This document shows positions 52,930 to 61,790 of a DNA stretch of 64,000 bases, piece after piece; the first letter of the stretch is position 1, and every line of letters starts with the position of its first letter. The notes beneath the pieces are model-generated. The model was not told the origin of the DNA and made no database searches. It saw only the letters and a list, made by a program, of their open reading frames with translations. The position numbers and the translations under genes were made by a program. The stretch is from Mucinivorans hirudinis (lineage in GTDB: Bacteria; Bacteroidota; Bacteroidia; Bacteroidales; Rikenellaceae). Location of the stretch: NCBI GenBank assembly GCA_000723505.1, contig HG934468.1, positions 62,001 to 126,000 on the forward strand, written 5' to 3'.

Positions 52930-55225
52930 TGGCAATCATAGCACGAGGACAGATAACCGTCAATTCCGTAGCAGATAGCTTGTCGGGTGCAAATCTGTTG
53001 CTCGATACGCAAGCTCCATATCTATCCAACACCTCGATTTGGAACCTTTGCAACGGGGCATCATTATTGAGCTCTGTTGGCAACTTCTCGACAGTAAAGA
53101 TAACCTCGAATTGGGGCAGGTGTTGGCAACGAGTAGCTCTGCAACCGAATAAAACCTACACATTTAGCTGCTGGCTCAAAAGGGATGCCGCCGTTGAACA
53201 GAACACAACATTGCTATCGTGGTTTCAGGGAAATGATGGAGGCACAGCACTCGGCTTGACGCTTGTTAGCTCTACTTTTGGCAAGTCGTTGTCGGGAGTA
53301 ACGGCACCAACAGAATTTACACGCTGCTATTGGACTTTCAAAACGAGTAGCACATATTCAGACACATCAGTGCCTCGCCTCGAACCCTACTGCACAAACT
53401 ACAGCGTGGCAAGCCCCTGCCTTGTGGTCTATGGCTATCAATTGGAGGAGGGCGAGGTGATGAGTGATTGGAAGCCTAACGCTGCTGACTATACAAAAAA
53501 TACGGAGTTTCGTTATGCCAAGAACACATCTGCAACCACCTCGCCTGCGATAACTCAATCCTCTGCCACTCCTGCTGGTTGGAGCTTGACTCAACAGACA
53601 CTCTCCGCAGGCGAGTATCTTTGGGAGAGTTTTGCCATCAAAACCAATGCGGGAGCTTTGTTGCAAAATTGGAGTAATCCGGTTAGGAAGAATGGCGAAA
53701 AGGGTGATGGTGGTGATGCGGGTGAGTCAATCACAGGCAAGATGCTCTTTCGAGACCCTGAGTTTCGAGTTGGAATGAACAGCTGTCAGGTTTACAATAA
53801 TTCGGGCGGTGGAACTGTTGTGCTATCTCGAATATCCAAGCCGACCGACTGCCCGACAACATCTCCCTATTGCTTACAGATAGCCGTAACAGGTGCTGCT
53901 TCGCCCGGAGTAGGAGGCTTTGTGCAGGGGGTCTCCTCTCGTGCCGATGCAATATTGCTCACCCGAATTGTTGCAAAGATACCGGTGGGATACACCCTCG
54001 CCGTGGCTCACAACCTTTACGGCACGGGTGGAACGACTAATTATTTGACTTCAATGGCTGGAACCGGTCGATACGAGGTGTACTTGATAAAAGTCCGTTG
54101 CGGCTCTATCGGTACATTCGGCTCAATCAACCACTACTACCTATCAACGGGAAGTTTTCCCGTAACTTGGTATGTGGCATCGGTAACCTGCTACGATATG
54201 ACCGATAGTGAGAAGTATGACGATGCTATTGCCAACGCCGCCAAGAGCCTATTTTATCGTGGTAACTTCTCTTCAACAACCCCATATTATAACGACACTT
54301 ACCGCCGAGAGTGCGTAAAGTACAACTCAAATTATTACATCTACAAGGGTAGCTCCGGAGCTTCGGGGGCGTGGTCGTCCTCGAACTGGGAACTATTCGG
54401 AAGCCAATTTGAGAGCGTAGCAACAGGAATGCTATTAGCAGAGCTTGCCTATATCGAAAATTTGGGAGTGAAGAATCTCAAGGTGAGAGGGTTGAAATCA
54501 CCCAAGGCAATAACGCCCTTGCCTTTTATGACGGGGTGCAAGCCTATCCTGTTGTTGAGATAAAGACCACTTCGGACTCAATCTATATGGGGCAAGGGTC
54601 GGGCATCCTCGTCAAGCACCCTGCATCGAATATCTCTATCAACAACGGCATTTTGCAAAACGGCACTGAGGGGTCGGGGGTTGAAGTGCCCATACTCGGA
54701 CCCGCAATCGTTGCTCAAAACAGCATAATTCAAACCTATTCAAACTCTTACAGCAACAAATACAAGACGGGGTTGCATATCGACATCGGGGCATCGCAAA
54801 GCACTGCCAGCGGGACGGATAAGTTTACCTCCATCTTTGCCAATGCGGGGATATTTCTCGCTGGCTCGGCTTCGGCGTTCCGCTCCAACAATGTGCTGTG
54901 TGGAGTAACAGCAGCCGGGCGTGTTTCGGCAACAGGGTCGATGCTCAACAGTTGGGTGATTTCGTATATGGGTGGCTACCTGACTTCAAGTCGCACATCC
55001 GATGGACGGTATCGTGTCTCATTCTCAAACACAGGATACTTAAATGGTGCGACAGATTATCAAGTATTTATTCTCGCCGAGGGTCCCCACAGTGGCAATA
55101 CAGGGGCTTATGGTTGCACGATGGCTCGCACCTCCTCCTACTTCGATGTGTGGATATCCGATGACGCTTCACCCAATGATTGCGGATTCACCTTTATCGT
55201 ATTTCTAATCTCCAAATTCTTCTAA
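52929..55225 (+). pseudogene. Phage tail fibre-like protein with a frameshift
   Basis: Frame 1 (52929-54563) carries MAIIARGQITV, a carbohydrate-binding-like region (LLLDTQAPYLSNTSIW...KTYTFSCWLKRD) and a short collagen-like GEKGDGGDAGES. Near 54485 sense passes to the -1 frame, which reads VEITQGNNALAFYDGVQAYPVVEIK and goes on to 55225. Without the shift it would be ~765 residues, with a tail-tip domain at the end (GLHIDIGASQ, CGFTFIVFLISKFF). No slippery motif is obvious, so a 1-bp loss (or sequencing error) is likelier than programmed frameshifting. Confidence 0.65.
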
Positions 55226-55633
55226 GGGTCTCATAACCTTTTGTTTGACTTTGTAATACCTTATTTATATGCAACTTGCCAAACTTGAAAACGGTGTTTT
55301 GATAACCACCTGTGCAGATAGCGAAGACCGTGAACTGATAAACCTGATGGTTGCCGATGGGTTCAAATACTTTGTAGAAGAGCCTGTCCCCGAAGTGGAG
55401 CTGTCGGAGTTTGAGGCATTGGAGCTTCGCCACCGAGAGGAGGCTCACCAAATTGTCGCCTACTATGAGGTTGTTGATAATAGCCCCGACCGCATCGCCG
55501 CCGAAATAACTCGCCTCAAAGCCAACCTCGCCGCCACCGACTATCAAGTCATCAAATCTTACGAATTTGCCCTTGCAGGCTCCGAACCACCATACGACAT
55601 CGCCTCCCTCCACGATGAACGGCAATCAATTAG

Positions 55634-57785
55634 CCCAACTTCAACGTAATATGTATGCAAATCCTCTGTTCTTTAAGCCTTATCTGTTTTTGGCTTTCTG
55701 CGTGGGTACTACAGATTTTTCAATTCGGAGGTGGTGGTGCAGTTTTGATTGTGTGTCGTCTAAATGGTATGGGGTTGTATCCGAGGATTCGATATAGTTC
55801 CGAGGCGGCATCTGTGGGGTCCGAACAGATGCGTAGTTCTATTTGTTCTCCGAGTGCGTTTTCTGCTTTGGTGGTAATAGCCTTTTGGGTGGATAGAATG
55901 CGCTTTAATTCAGTCCAGTAATGAGTTATGCCTTGTAACTTTAGTTTGTGTCGAACTGTGTTTACAATCCAGTATGATAGTAGTCCGAAGAATAGATGGG
56001 CATCGGAGTTGTCATCTGTCTGATGGTAGATGGGGCGCAATTCCAGGTCTGTTTTGAGTTGCCGGTTTGATGTCTCTATCTCTCTAATCAAGTTATAGTA
56101 CTCCCACGTAGTTCGCTCGTCAAGGGTGGCTATGTTGGTGCGCAGGAAGTATGTGCCAAAGCGTTGCTCAGTCTCTTCTTGGCTGATTTTGATTTGCCAG
56201 CGGATATCTGACATGTGTTCGGGATTCTCACCCGAGCGGATGTAGTCTATTTGGTAATACTTGGATACAGAGGGGTATTTACCGAGTGCACGTCCAACAC
56301 GCTCCACCACCTTGTCGTATCTCTTTGTGCCTCCTTTTGCCGTAAGAGCGTTGCGTGCCTTTGTGAGTTCAAGCTCGAAACGCTCTCGCCACTGTTGGTT
56401 CATGGAATGTTCGGTCATTGCTTTGGCGGGGGAGGTAATGCGAAGGTAGAAGTCGCCTCCCTCCCGGTGCTCGACTTGGGCTATAGTAATGGGACGCTTG
56501 CGACTATCAAATACCGTAACAGAGCGACCTTCCTCTTTGAGAGTATAATCTTTGAGCTTGGTTCTGCTGACACAAAGGTAATTATATCCTCGTTCTTTGA
56601 GCAATCCGAGATTGGCTTCCGTGGCTATTCCTGCATCGATGACCACCATAACTTTCTGTTGGGGGTTTGTCGAGACCGGATTCTTCGAGATAATGCCCTC
56701 CACCATCGCCGGTAGTGAATCGGGGTCGGCTGTGTTGCCGGCAAGGATTGAACTGTATCGGATAAAGCCTTCAGTATTGATTGCCAAGGCGAGGACAAGA
56801 AGGCGACAGTCTGAGCGTTTCTCCTTCGAGCGACCAAACTTTGCCTTCTTTGAGCCTGTCTTGCTACCCTCGAAATAGAAGTTGGTCAAATCGAAGAGCA
56901 TCACCCGGTTAGTGAGATTAAACAACGAGTCGGTGCGAGAGCACAGATGACGCTCTAGCTTGTCTTTCAAGGCATAAAGCGATGGAGCAGCCGCATATAC
57001 CTCGCGCTGAGTCGGGCAGTCGCCAAACTGACCCGTCAGAAGCTCCATTGCGGCAGAATTCTCGTCGAGTATACGTAGTGCCGCCCATTCCGATGGGGAA
57101 TATACAGTCCGGATAATCAAGGATGCCAGTGTAGAATTTATCTTACGCTCCGACCATCCTTCGCGTCGCAGAAATGTGTCGAGCTGTAGTTCGCGTATCG
57201 CCTGAAGGCATACATTCTCTGCACCTGCCTCACGTGCATCTGTATGCTGTATTGTGTTGACATCTATTAATTTGCGGGCTTTGCGTTCTGCCTCATCATA
57301 ACTTGCCCGTGCGGAATCAATCTTGCCGCTACCCTTTATCTGACTCCAAAACTTCTCGATGTATCCACGAACCTTTTCACTGTACTCTCCTCTGGGATCG
57401 GCAGTAAACATCGCCTGCTGAGCTGGGATATACGCACTCTGCTCCATCATATAGGTCAGACCGCGGCGAATCTGCACAATCTCATCGCTACACAAATCGG
57501 GAAGGTAACCCGGAGTCAACATTACACGGGTATGCACACGTCCTATAACGTCACGGAAGGACTCCTTGATTTTATAATAAGGGAGTTCCCTGCCGTGCTC
57601 GGGGCTCAAGCGTATGTTCGATGTGAAGTACATGCCCGCTAAGGTACAACATAAAATTTACTCCCGTGGGTATTACAAAGCACTTCACCAAATAAGCATC
57701 TTCTGAAAATCAACTCAATAGTATGAAATCACCCCCGTTTTTGAGCAAAAAAACACCGAAAAAACTTTTTGGCGTTGAAGTTGGG
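55634..57785 (-). mobile_element. IS1634-family element, copy 5 (2152 bp)
   Basis: Opposite orientation to copies 1, 2 and 4. Direct repeat TTAG at 55630-55633 and 57786-57789, confirmed by restored reading frame. Confidence 0.93.
55720..57633 (-). CDS. IS1634-family transposase, copy 5
   Basis: 637 residues, intact; the GENPEHMSDIRW variant as in copy 2. Confidence 0.92.
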   Translation of the reverse strand: MYFTSNIRLSPEHGRELPYYKIKESFRDVIGRVHTRVMLTPGYLPDLCSDEIVQIRRGLTYMMEQSAYIPAQQAMFTADPRGEYSEKVRGYIEKFWSQIKGSGKIDSARASYDEAERKARKLIDVNTIQHTDAREAGAENVCLQAIRELQLDTFLRREGWSERKINSTLASLIIRTVYSPSEWAALRILDENSAAMELLTGQFGDCPTQREVYAAAPSLYALKDKLERHLCSRTDSLFNLTNRVMLFDLTNFYFEGSKTGSKKAKFGRSKEKRSDCRLLVLALAINTEGFIRYSSILAGNTADPDSLPAMVEGIISKNPVSTNPQQKVMVVIDAGIATEANLGLLKERGYNYLCVSRTKLKDYTLKEEGRSVTVFDSRKRPITIAQVEHREGGDFYLRITSPAKAMTEHSMNQQWRERFELELTKARNALTAKGGTKRYDKVVERVGRALGKYPSVSKYYQIDYIRSGENPEHMSDIRWQIKISQEETEQRFGTYFLRTNIATLDERTTWEYYNLIREIETSNRQLKTDLELRPIYHQTDDNSDAHLFFGLLSYWIVNTVRHKLKLQGITHYWTELKRILSTQKAITTKAENALGEQIELRICSDPTDAASELYRILGYNPIPFRRHTIKTAPPPPN

Positions 57786-57840
57786 TTAGGGATAGGATTG
57801 AAGAGTTGGAATCTTTGCTCTGATTACCTATTGTAGCATA

Positions 57841-57897
57841 AAACAAGACCGCCCTGCCGATTGAATTTGGCAGGGCAGTTTCGGCTCAACTTGTTTG
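57841..57897. terminator. Bidirectional terminator between convergent phage operons
   Basis: GCCCTGCC (57851-57858) and GGCAGGGC (57869-57876) with a 10-base loop, plus outer AAACAAG / CTTGTTT pairing. It lies between the plus-strand tail operon and the minus-strand run. Confidence 0.8.
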
Positions 57898-57914
57898 TTG
57901 AAGGGCGCTTGGCG

Positions 57915-58106
57915 TTATCTTGGTCGTTGATGAAGGTCTTTGAATTCTTCTAAGAGGTTGAGATATTCGGTTTTGCCCATATCACGGAAGTTGTTGCCTT
58001 TGGGTGAGCGGAGTAGCTCGAACATCTCGTCCTGCGTGTCACAGTACGTAATCGTACCGTTCTTCTCTCTGAAGAAGTAGGGTTTTTTGTTGGTTTCGGT
58101 TGTCAT
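57915..58106 (-). CDS. Small phage protein, unknown
   Basis: 63 residues, polar, no recognised domain. Last gene of the minus-strand run. Confidence 0.5.
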   Translation of the reverse strand: MTTETNKKPYFFREKNGTITYCDTQDEMFELLRSPKGNNFRDMGKTEYLNLLEEFKDLHQRPR

Positions 58107-58117
58107 ATTGGTAGGAG

Positions 58118-58396
58118 TTATTTATCAAACCACTCACGGAATCGGTTGTAGAACATCCTTTTGGAGGTGTCGTCCATTCGGTCGAAGTTGGCGAGGATGT
58201 AGGCTCTACCTTTAGTGTTCCACTCGGCAGGGGTTTTTATCGCCTTGAAGTCAATCGGCTCGAAGACTATTTTTTCGCAGTCCTCAAGGATTTCTCTTGT
58301 GGTGCGTGCAAGGTCACGGATTTCGTCAGTCGCATTGTGCCAAGTCTTGGCATCAGTTGGAAATCGTTCCAAAAATCTCTCTATTTTCGTTCTCAT
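58118..58396 (-). CDS. Small phage protein, unknown
   Basis: 92 residues, helical and charged; ends FDRMDDTSKRMFYNRFREWFDK. Packed tightly with its neighbours. Confidence 0.5.
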   Translation of the reverse strand: MRTKIERFLERFPTDAKTWHNATDEIRDLARTTREILEDCEKIVFEPIDFKAIKTPAEWNTKGRAYILANFDRMDDTSKRMFYNRFREWFDK

Positions 58397-58400
58397 CGTC

Positions 58401-58727
58401 TTAATTTTTATAGTGCCATTTGCCGTCTTGGTATAGGTAGAGGAAATCTACATTCTCCTTGTTGTTCAAAAACCAGCCGAAGTTGCGGTAAACAACGGGC
58501 TTGATATTCTCCCAATCCTCACCCCTGCTTTTATAGTATTGGCAAGTTTCGAGGGTGGGCTTGAGCGAGGGTAAATCGCCGCCGTCAATCAGTTGGCTTG
58601 CCAATTCGGGCGTGTTGTAATGCTCCGAGAGGATTTTGCCCGTGTACTCCGAGTAGCCGTCTGCATTGATAATTATCGACTTTATCGTCCCATCGGGATT
58701 TGTAAAGCCTAATATTGCGCTTGTCAT
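58401..58727 (-). CDS. Phage protein, unknown
   Basis: 108 residues. The start (TSAILGFTNPDGTIKSIIINADGYSEYTGKIL) is typical of small proteins of unknown role in phages and conjugative elements. Four bp before the next gene. Confidence 0.55.
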   Translation of the reverse strand: MTSAILGFTNPDGTIKSIIINADGYSEYTGKILSEHYNTPELASQLIDGGDLPSLKPTLETCQYYKSRGEDWENIKPVVYRNFGWFLNNKENVDFLYLYQDGKWHYKN

Positions 58728-58740
58728 TTTTGTAAGTGTT

Positions 58741-58959
58741 TTATTTGTAAGATTTTGTTGTTTGTCCGCTATTGGCGATAAAGGTCTTGTTTGTGCCGCT
58801 GAGGGTTATCTCTCCGCAGGGAATCCAGTCGCCGTTGGAGTAGACTTTGGTTATTGAGCCCGTTGCATTGTTCTCACGCATCGCTTTCTTAGCGGCAGCG
58901 AGACTATAAAACTCTTCTCGGTATCCAGTTTCGAGGTTTGCTACGTGGTAGATTTTCAT
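58741..58959 (-). CDS. Small phage protein, unknown
   Basis: 72 residues (MKIYHVANLETGYREEFYSLAAAKKAMRENNATG), 13 bp upstream of the 108-residue gene. No family recognised. Confidence 0.5.
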   Translation of the reverse strand: MKIYHVANLETGYREEFYSLAAAKKAMRENNATGSITKVYSNGDWIPCGEITLSGTNKTFIANSGQTTKSYK

Positions 58960-59224
58960 ATTATGCTCTGTTTGAGTGTTTTATATTATACAGCGAAGTA
59001 CGCTACTTAATTCAACACGTGCAAGTTAATTCCGTTCTTTCTGCCATAATAATTCGTTCATCTGAACCTTTTAGCACATATCGTTACATAGTCTGGGTAG
59101 CGTTTCAATATCCGCTGCGGGTAAATCGCAAATGGAGTAGAGGTAACGATACAGTCCACCGACTCATCGGACAGCAGGCATAAATCTGTCAAGGCATCGC
59201 AGTTAAATATTTTGTTAAGTTCAA

Positions 59225-59254
59225 TTGTACTATGTATTTATTTTGTTATTTTTG
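59225..59254 (+). promoter_or_regulatory. Promoter of the 59271 gene
   Basis: TTG (59225-59227), exactly 19 bp, TATTTTTG (59247-59254): a consensus Bacteroidetes promoter, 16 bp before the ATG. The rest of 58960-59224 shows no gene. Confidence 0.75.
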
Positions 59255-59270
59255 CAGAAAATTATTAAAC

Positions 59271-59762
59271 ATGAAAAAAATTACACTTATACTCATAGTT
59301 GCATTAATGCCAACTATATCATTTGCTCAAAAAGAAGCCACCGATGCAGAGGTTGCTGAGTTAACAAAAAAAGCTGTTGAATCATTAAAAATGGCTTTTC
59401 AAGTTCCATCAGATATAAAGAGTTATGACAATGTTATTTGGAAACTTTTTCCAACGATTAATATGTGGACTTTTCTCAAACTGAATACTCGTAACGGAAT
59501 GATATTTCAATTACAATACGATGTTCAGGGTAAAAATAGGATGGAAAGTATCTTAAATCCAACCATATTAGCAGAGGGTAAAGATGCTATCATCGGAAGA
59601 TTTACATTATATCCGACACAAAACTCGTGGACATTCATTTTGTTAGACCAAATTGATGGCAGAGCATATCAAGTACAATGGTCGCAAGATGAAAAGAAAC
59701 GAGGAATTGTTCCAATCGTAGGGGTTTCGTTTTCTTATAGTAATCAACCAAATACATTTTAA
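59271..59762 (+). CDS. Secreted protein of unknown function (phage moron candidate)
   Basis: 163 residues from Met 59271, with a clear signal peptide (MKKITLILIVALMPTISFAQ). The mature part is beta-rich (WTFLKLNTRNGMIFQLQYDVQ; WTFILLDQIDGRAYQVQW, two similar halves). No family recognised. It is read against the surrounding phage genes from its own host-type promoter and is AT-rich, as expected for a lysogen-expressed accessory gene. It overlaps the dam 3' end by 4 bp. Confidence 0.65.
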   Translation: MKKITLILIVALMPTISFAQKEATDAEVAELTKKAVESLKMAFQVPSDIKSYDNVIWKLFPTINMWTFLKLNTRNGMIFQLQYDVQGKNRMESILNPTILAEGKDAIIGRFTLYPTQNSWTFILLDQIDGRAYQVQWSQDEKKRGIVPIVGVSFSYSNQPNTF

Positions 59763-60553
59763 TAATTGGTTGTAATCCACTCCTCCTGCTTTCTACGGTT
59801 GGTTTTGCTGGCGGAGATTGTACGCTCGATTTTGTGAATATGCCAGCCGTGGCGATTGGCATATTCTTGTATAAGAGCGTGCGGAAACATCGTCAGCATA
59901 AATCTGCCTTTGACTTGGGAGAGGGTTTCTAAAAGTCGAGCAAAATCCTCATCGTTGAACGAGCCAGCATAGTGTCCGCAATCTGAGCCGATATATGGCG
60001 GGTCTACAAAGTGGAATGCTGTTTCACAGTCGTAGCGGGTAATAACACGGATGCCATCCTCGTTTTCGATGGTTACTCGTTTGAGGCGATTGCAGAGCTG
60101 TTCGGTGAAGTTGTCCCTTGCATTAAAGAGTTTGAGAGCCGTTGTCCCGGTGCGGTCGTAGCCGAATGTGCCGTCAAGCATCGAGGCGAAGCCCATCTTG
60201 CTACACGCCCATACCGCCCAAGCCCTTTCGACAGGGGTGTAGAAGTGGGGATGGGTATTGATGTGGCGAGCGTGGGTGTGCTCGTCCCGTGAGTGCAGCG
60301 TGCCGTCAATTCGCTTTTTCAGCTCTTCGTAGTCCGTTTTGGCTACTCGGTAGAAGTTTATCAACTCGGCGTTGGTGTCGTTGATAACCTCGCAGTCGGC
60401 AGGCTCTTTGGCAAACAGCACGGCACACCCACCGCAAAACGGCTCGGTGAAAAGGGTATGTTTTGGGATTAGGGGCAGAATATGTTTAAGCAAGGTCTGC
60501 TTGCCGCCGTAGTAACTTATCGGCGTTTTGCCTAATGGTTTGGTCTGTATCAT
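59759..60553 (-). CDS. DNA adenine methyltransferase, Dam-type (phage)
   Basis: 264 residues of the alpha-type N6-adenine methylases. SAM-binding YYGGKQTLLKHILPLIP and FTEPFCGGCAVLF (~36-48), catalytic DPPY at 184-187. Full length. In phages these protect DNA from host restriction or time packaging; the recognised sequence is unknown. Confidence 0.88.
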   Translation of the reverse strand: MIQTKPLGKTPISYYGGKQTLLKHILPLIPKHTLFTEPFCGGCAVLFAKEPADCEVINDTNAELINFYRVAKTDYEELKKRIDGTLHSRDEHTHARHINTHPHFYTPVERAWAVWACSKMGFASMLDGTFGYDRTGTTALKLFNARDNFTEQLCNRLKRVTIENEDGIRVITRYDCETAFHFVDPPYIGSDCGHYAGSFNDEDFARLLETLSQVKGRFMLTMFPHALIQEYANRHGWHIHKIERTISASKTNRRKQEEWITTNY

Positions 60554-60554
60554 A

Positions 60555-61016
60555 TTATAAGAATTTTATTGCGAGAATGATGAGTAGAATTATGCCGAGA
60601 GCGATTGCCGCCCACTTAATCCACGACACCGCCGCAGGAGGTTTTTCAACCACTTTTTCAGCGGATTCTCTGGTTAAGGCAACTTCGATATTGTTCTGCA
60701 CCGTACTATCTTTTATTTGTTGAGCCTCAGCCTTTGCCTCGATTTTGGTAACTATTATTCGTTTGACGGGTTGTTTAACAGGGTCGGTGGTGGTTGGGAT
60801 AATGGGTTTATCAATTGGCACTTCAACCTCCATCGGGTGGTAAAACTCAACAACGGTCTGCGTTAGCACACCCTCGCCACGATAGGTGCTTTCGGTGTGC
60901 TGCTGTGCGACCGACCTATCAACCGCCACCGAGTCAATTTTCTCGCTCCGCTTGACGTGTTTGAGTGGCGAGCAACTGCATAGGATTGCCATTATTATTA
61001 GTAGTAGATTTTTCAT
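60555..61016 (-). CDS. Lipoprotein with C-terminal membrane anchor, spanin-like
   Basis: 153 residues: lipoprotein signal with lipobox ILCSC (Cys13-Cys15 region), a polar Thr/Val/Lys-rich periplasmic stretch, and a C-terminal transmembrane helix (IKWAAIALGIILLIILAIKFL). This two-anchor layout is that of unimolecular spanins, which join inner and outer membranes in the last step of lysis. It directly follows the P5-like gene. Inference from topology and position. Confidence 0.6.
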   Translation of the reverse strand: MKNLLLIIMAILCSCSPLKHVKRSEKIDSVAVDRSVAQQHTESTYRGEGVLTQTVVEFYHPMEVEVPIDKPIIPTTTDPVKQPVKRIIVTKIEAKAEAQQIKDSTVQNNIEVALTRESAEKVVEKPPAAVSWIKWAAIALGIILLIILAIKFL

Positions 61017-61420
61017 TACGGCTTGTGTTTTACGAATAGCTCCCAGCCTTGACGGACATCTTCGTAGTTGGCAGGTACTCCGTTCTCCATTTGGGACATT
61101 GCCGATACGATGGGTATCATCTCGGCAGGGTCTTGGGTGTCTATTTCGACATCCTCAAATACACGAGCCTTCTCGGTTACGAATTTGATATAGTTGGCGG
61201 TGTGGTTCTCCACAGGTGGAGCGTAGCGGTTAATCATCTGCCGCAGGGTTTTGTATCCGTTGCGGCGGTAGCTATCCAGTAAGACAAACATCGCCCGATA
61301 GCCGTAAGCCATCGACTCGAATTGTTTGAACGCCTTATCCTTTGAGGGCGTTATTTCTCCCAAGTATTTGACTTTGGAGATGCGAATGTTGCCGGGGTTT
61401 TTGTTGCTGAGTCCTCGCAT
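61016..61420 (-). CDS. P5-like phage protein, possible endolysin
   Basis: 134 residues. RGLSNKNPGNIRISKVKYLGE, FKQFESMAYGYRAMFVLLDSY, RQMINRYAPPVENHTANYIKFV match the structural protein P5 / muralytic family common in Bacteroidetes phages. Its place between a membrane/coiled-coil protein and a spanin-like lipoprotein suggests a cell-wall hydrolase role. Confidence 0.7.
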   Translation of the reverse strand: MRGLSNKNPGNIRISKVKYLGEITPSKDKAFKQFESMAYGYRAMFVLLDSYRRNGYKTLRQMINRYAPPVENHTANYIKFVTEKARVFEDVEIDTQDPAEMIPIVSAMSQMENGVPANYEDVRQGWELFVKHKP

Positions 61421-61421
61421 T

Positions 61422-61790
61422 TTATTGGTTGTTAAATGGTTTTTCTTTGACTTGCTTATCGAGCCTTGCCCTCATAATCAGCACAGGACACTGATCATTT
61501 GGTGTCGGGCATTTGTAGGCTTGGCGGATAATGGTCTGTCGGCGGTCAAGCTCCGAATCTTTTTTGTCGATAATGATTTCTAACTTATCGACCTTCTCCT
61601 CCAACTTTTCGACACGCCCGTCAAGGCGACCGATGTGTTCGGCTTGGATTTTGACCACCTGTTCGGTGTTGTGAATCTCCGCTCCACTTGCCTGAGCATT
61701 CTCTTGGCGGCGTTTTGCCCTGAAAAACAGCAGCGTGCCGATAAGTCCGCTGGCGAGCAAAAAATTGAGTATTAAGCTGATTATCTCCAT
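61422..61790 (-). CDS. Membrane-anchored coiled-coil phage protein, holin-like
   Basis: 122 residues: one N-terminal transmembrane helix (IISLILNFLLASGLIGTLLFF), then a coiled coil (HIGRLDGRVEKLEEKVDKLEIIIDKKDSELDRR). Similar proteins sit in lysis cassettes of Bacteroidetes phages. Its start overlaps the tail gene end by 1 bp. Confidence 0.6.
   Translation of the reverse strand: MEIISLILNFLLASGLIGTLLFFRAKRRQENAQASGAEIHNTEQVVKIQAEHIGRLDGRVEKLEEKVDKLEIIIDKKDSELDRRQTIIRQAYKCPTPNDQCPVLIMRARLDKQVKEKPFNNQ

Larger units (their letters stand above)
55269..57823 (+). pseudogene. Phage tail-associated protein split by IS1634
   Basis: N-terminal 121 codons (MQLAKLENGVLITTCADSEDRELINLM ... LHDERQSI) run into IS1634 copy 5. 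Beyond the IS the frame ends RDRIEELESLL at 57823; removal of the IS and one TTAG restores a ~132-residue protein. Small, acidic, with a helical end; resembles proteins at the end of Bacteroidetes phage tail modules. Confidence 0.75.

Noticed and set aside
55194-55625. 143-codon minus-strand frame opposite the split tail gene
   Set aside because: Antisense to a plus-strand gene whose frame is confirmed by restoration across the IS.
11447-57789. Composite transposon made of the IS1634 copies
   Set aside because: The four full-length copies have their own matching 4-bp duplications, so each inserted singly rather than as ends of a larger unit.
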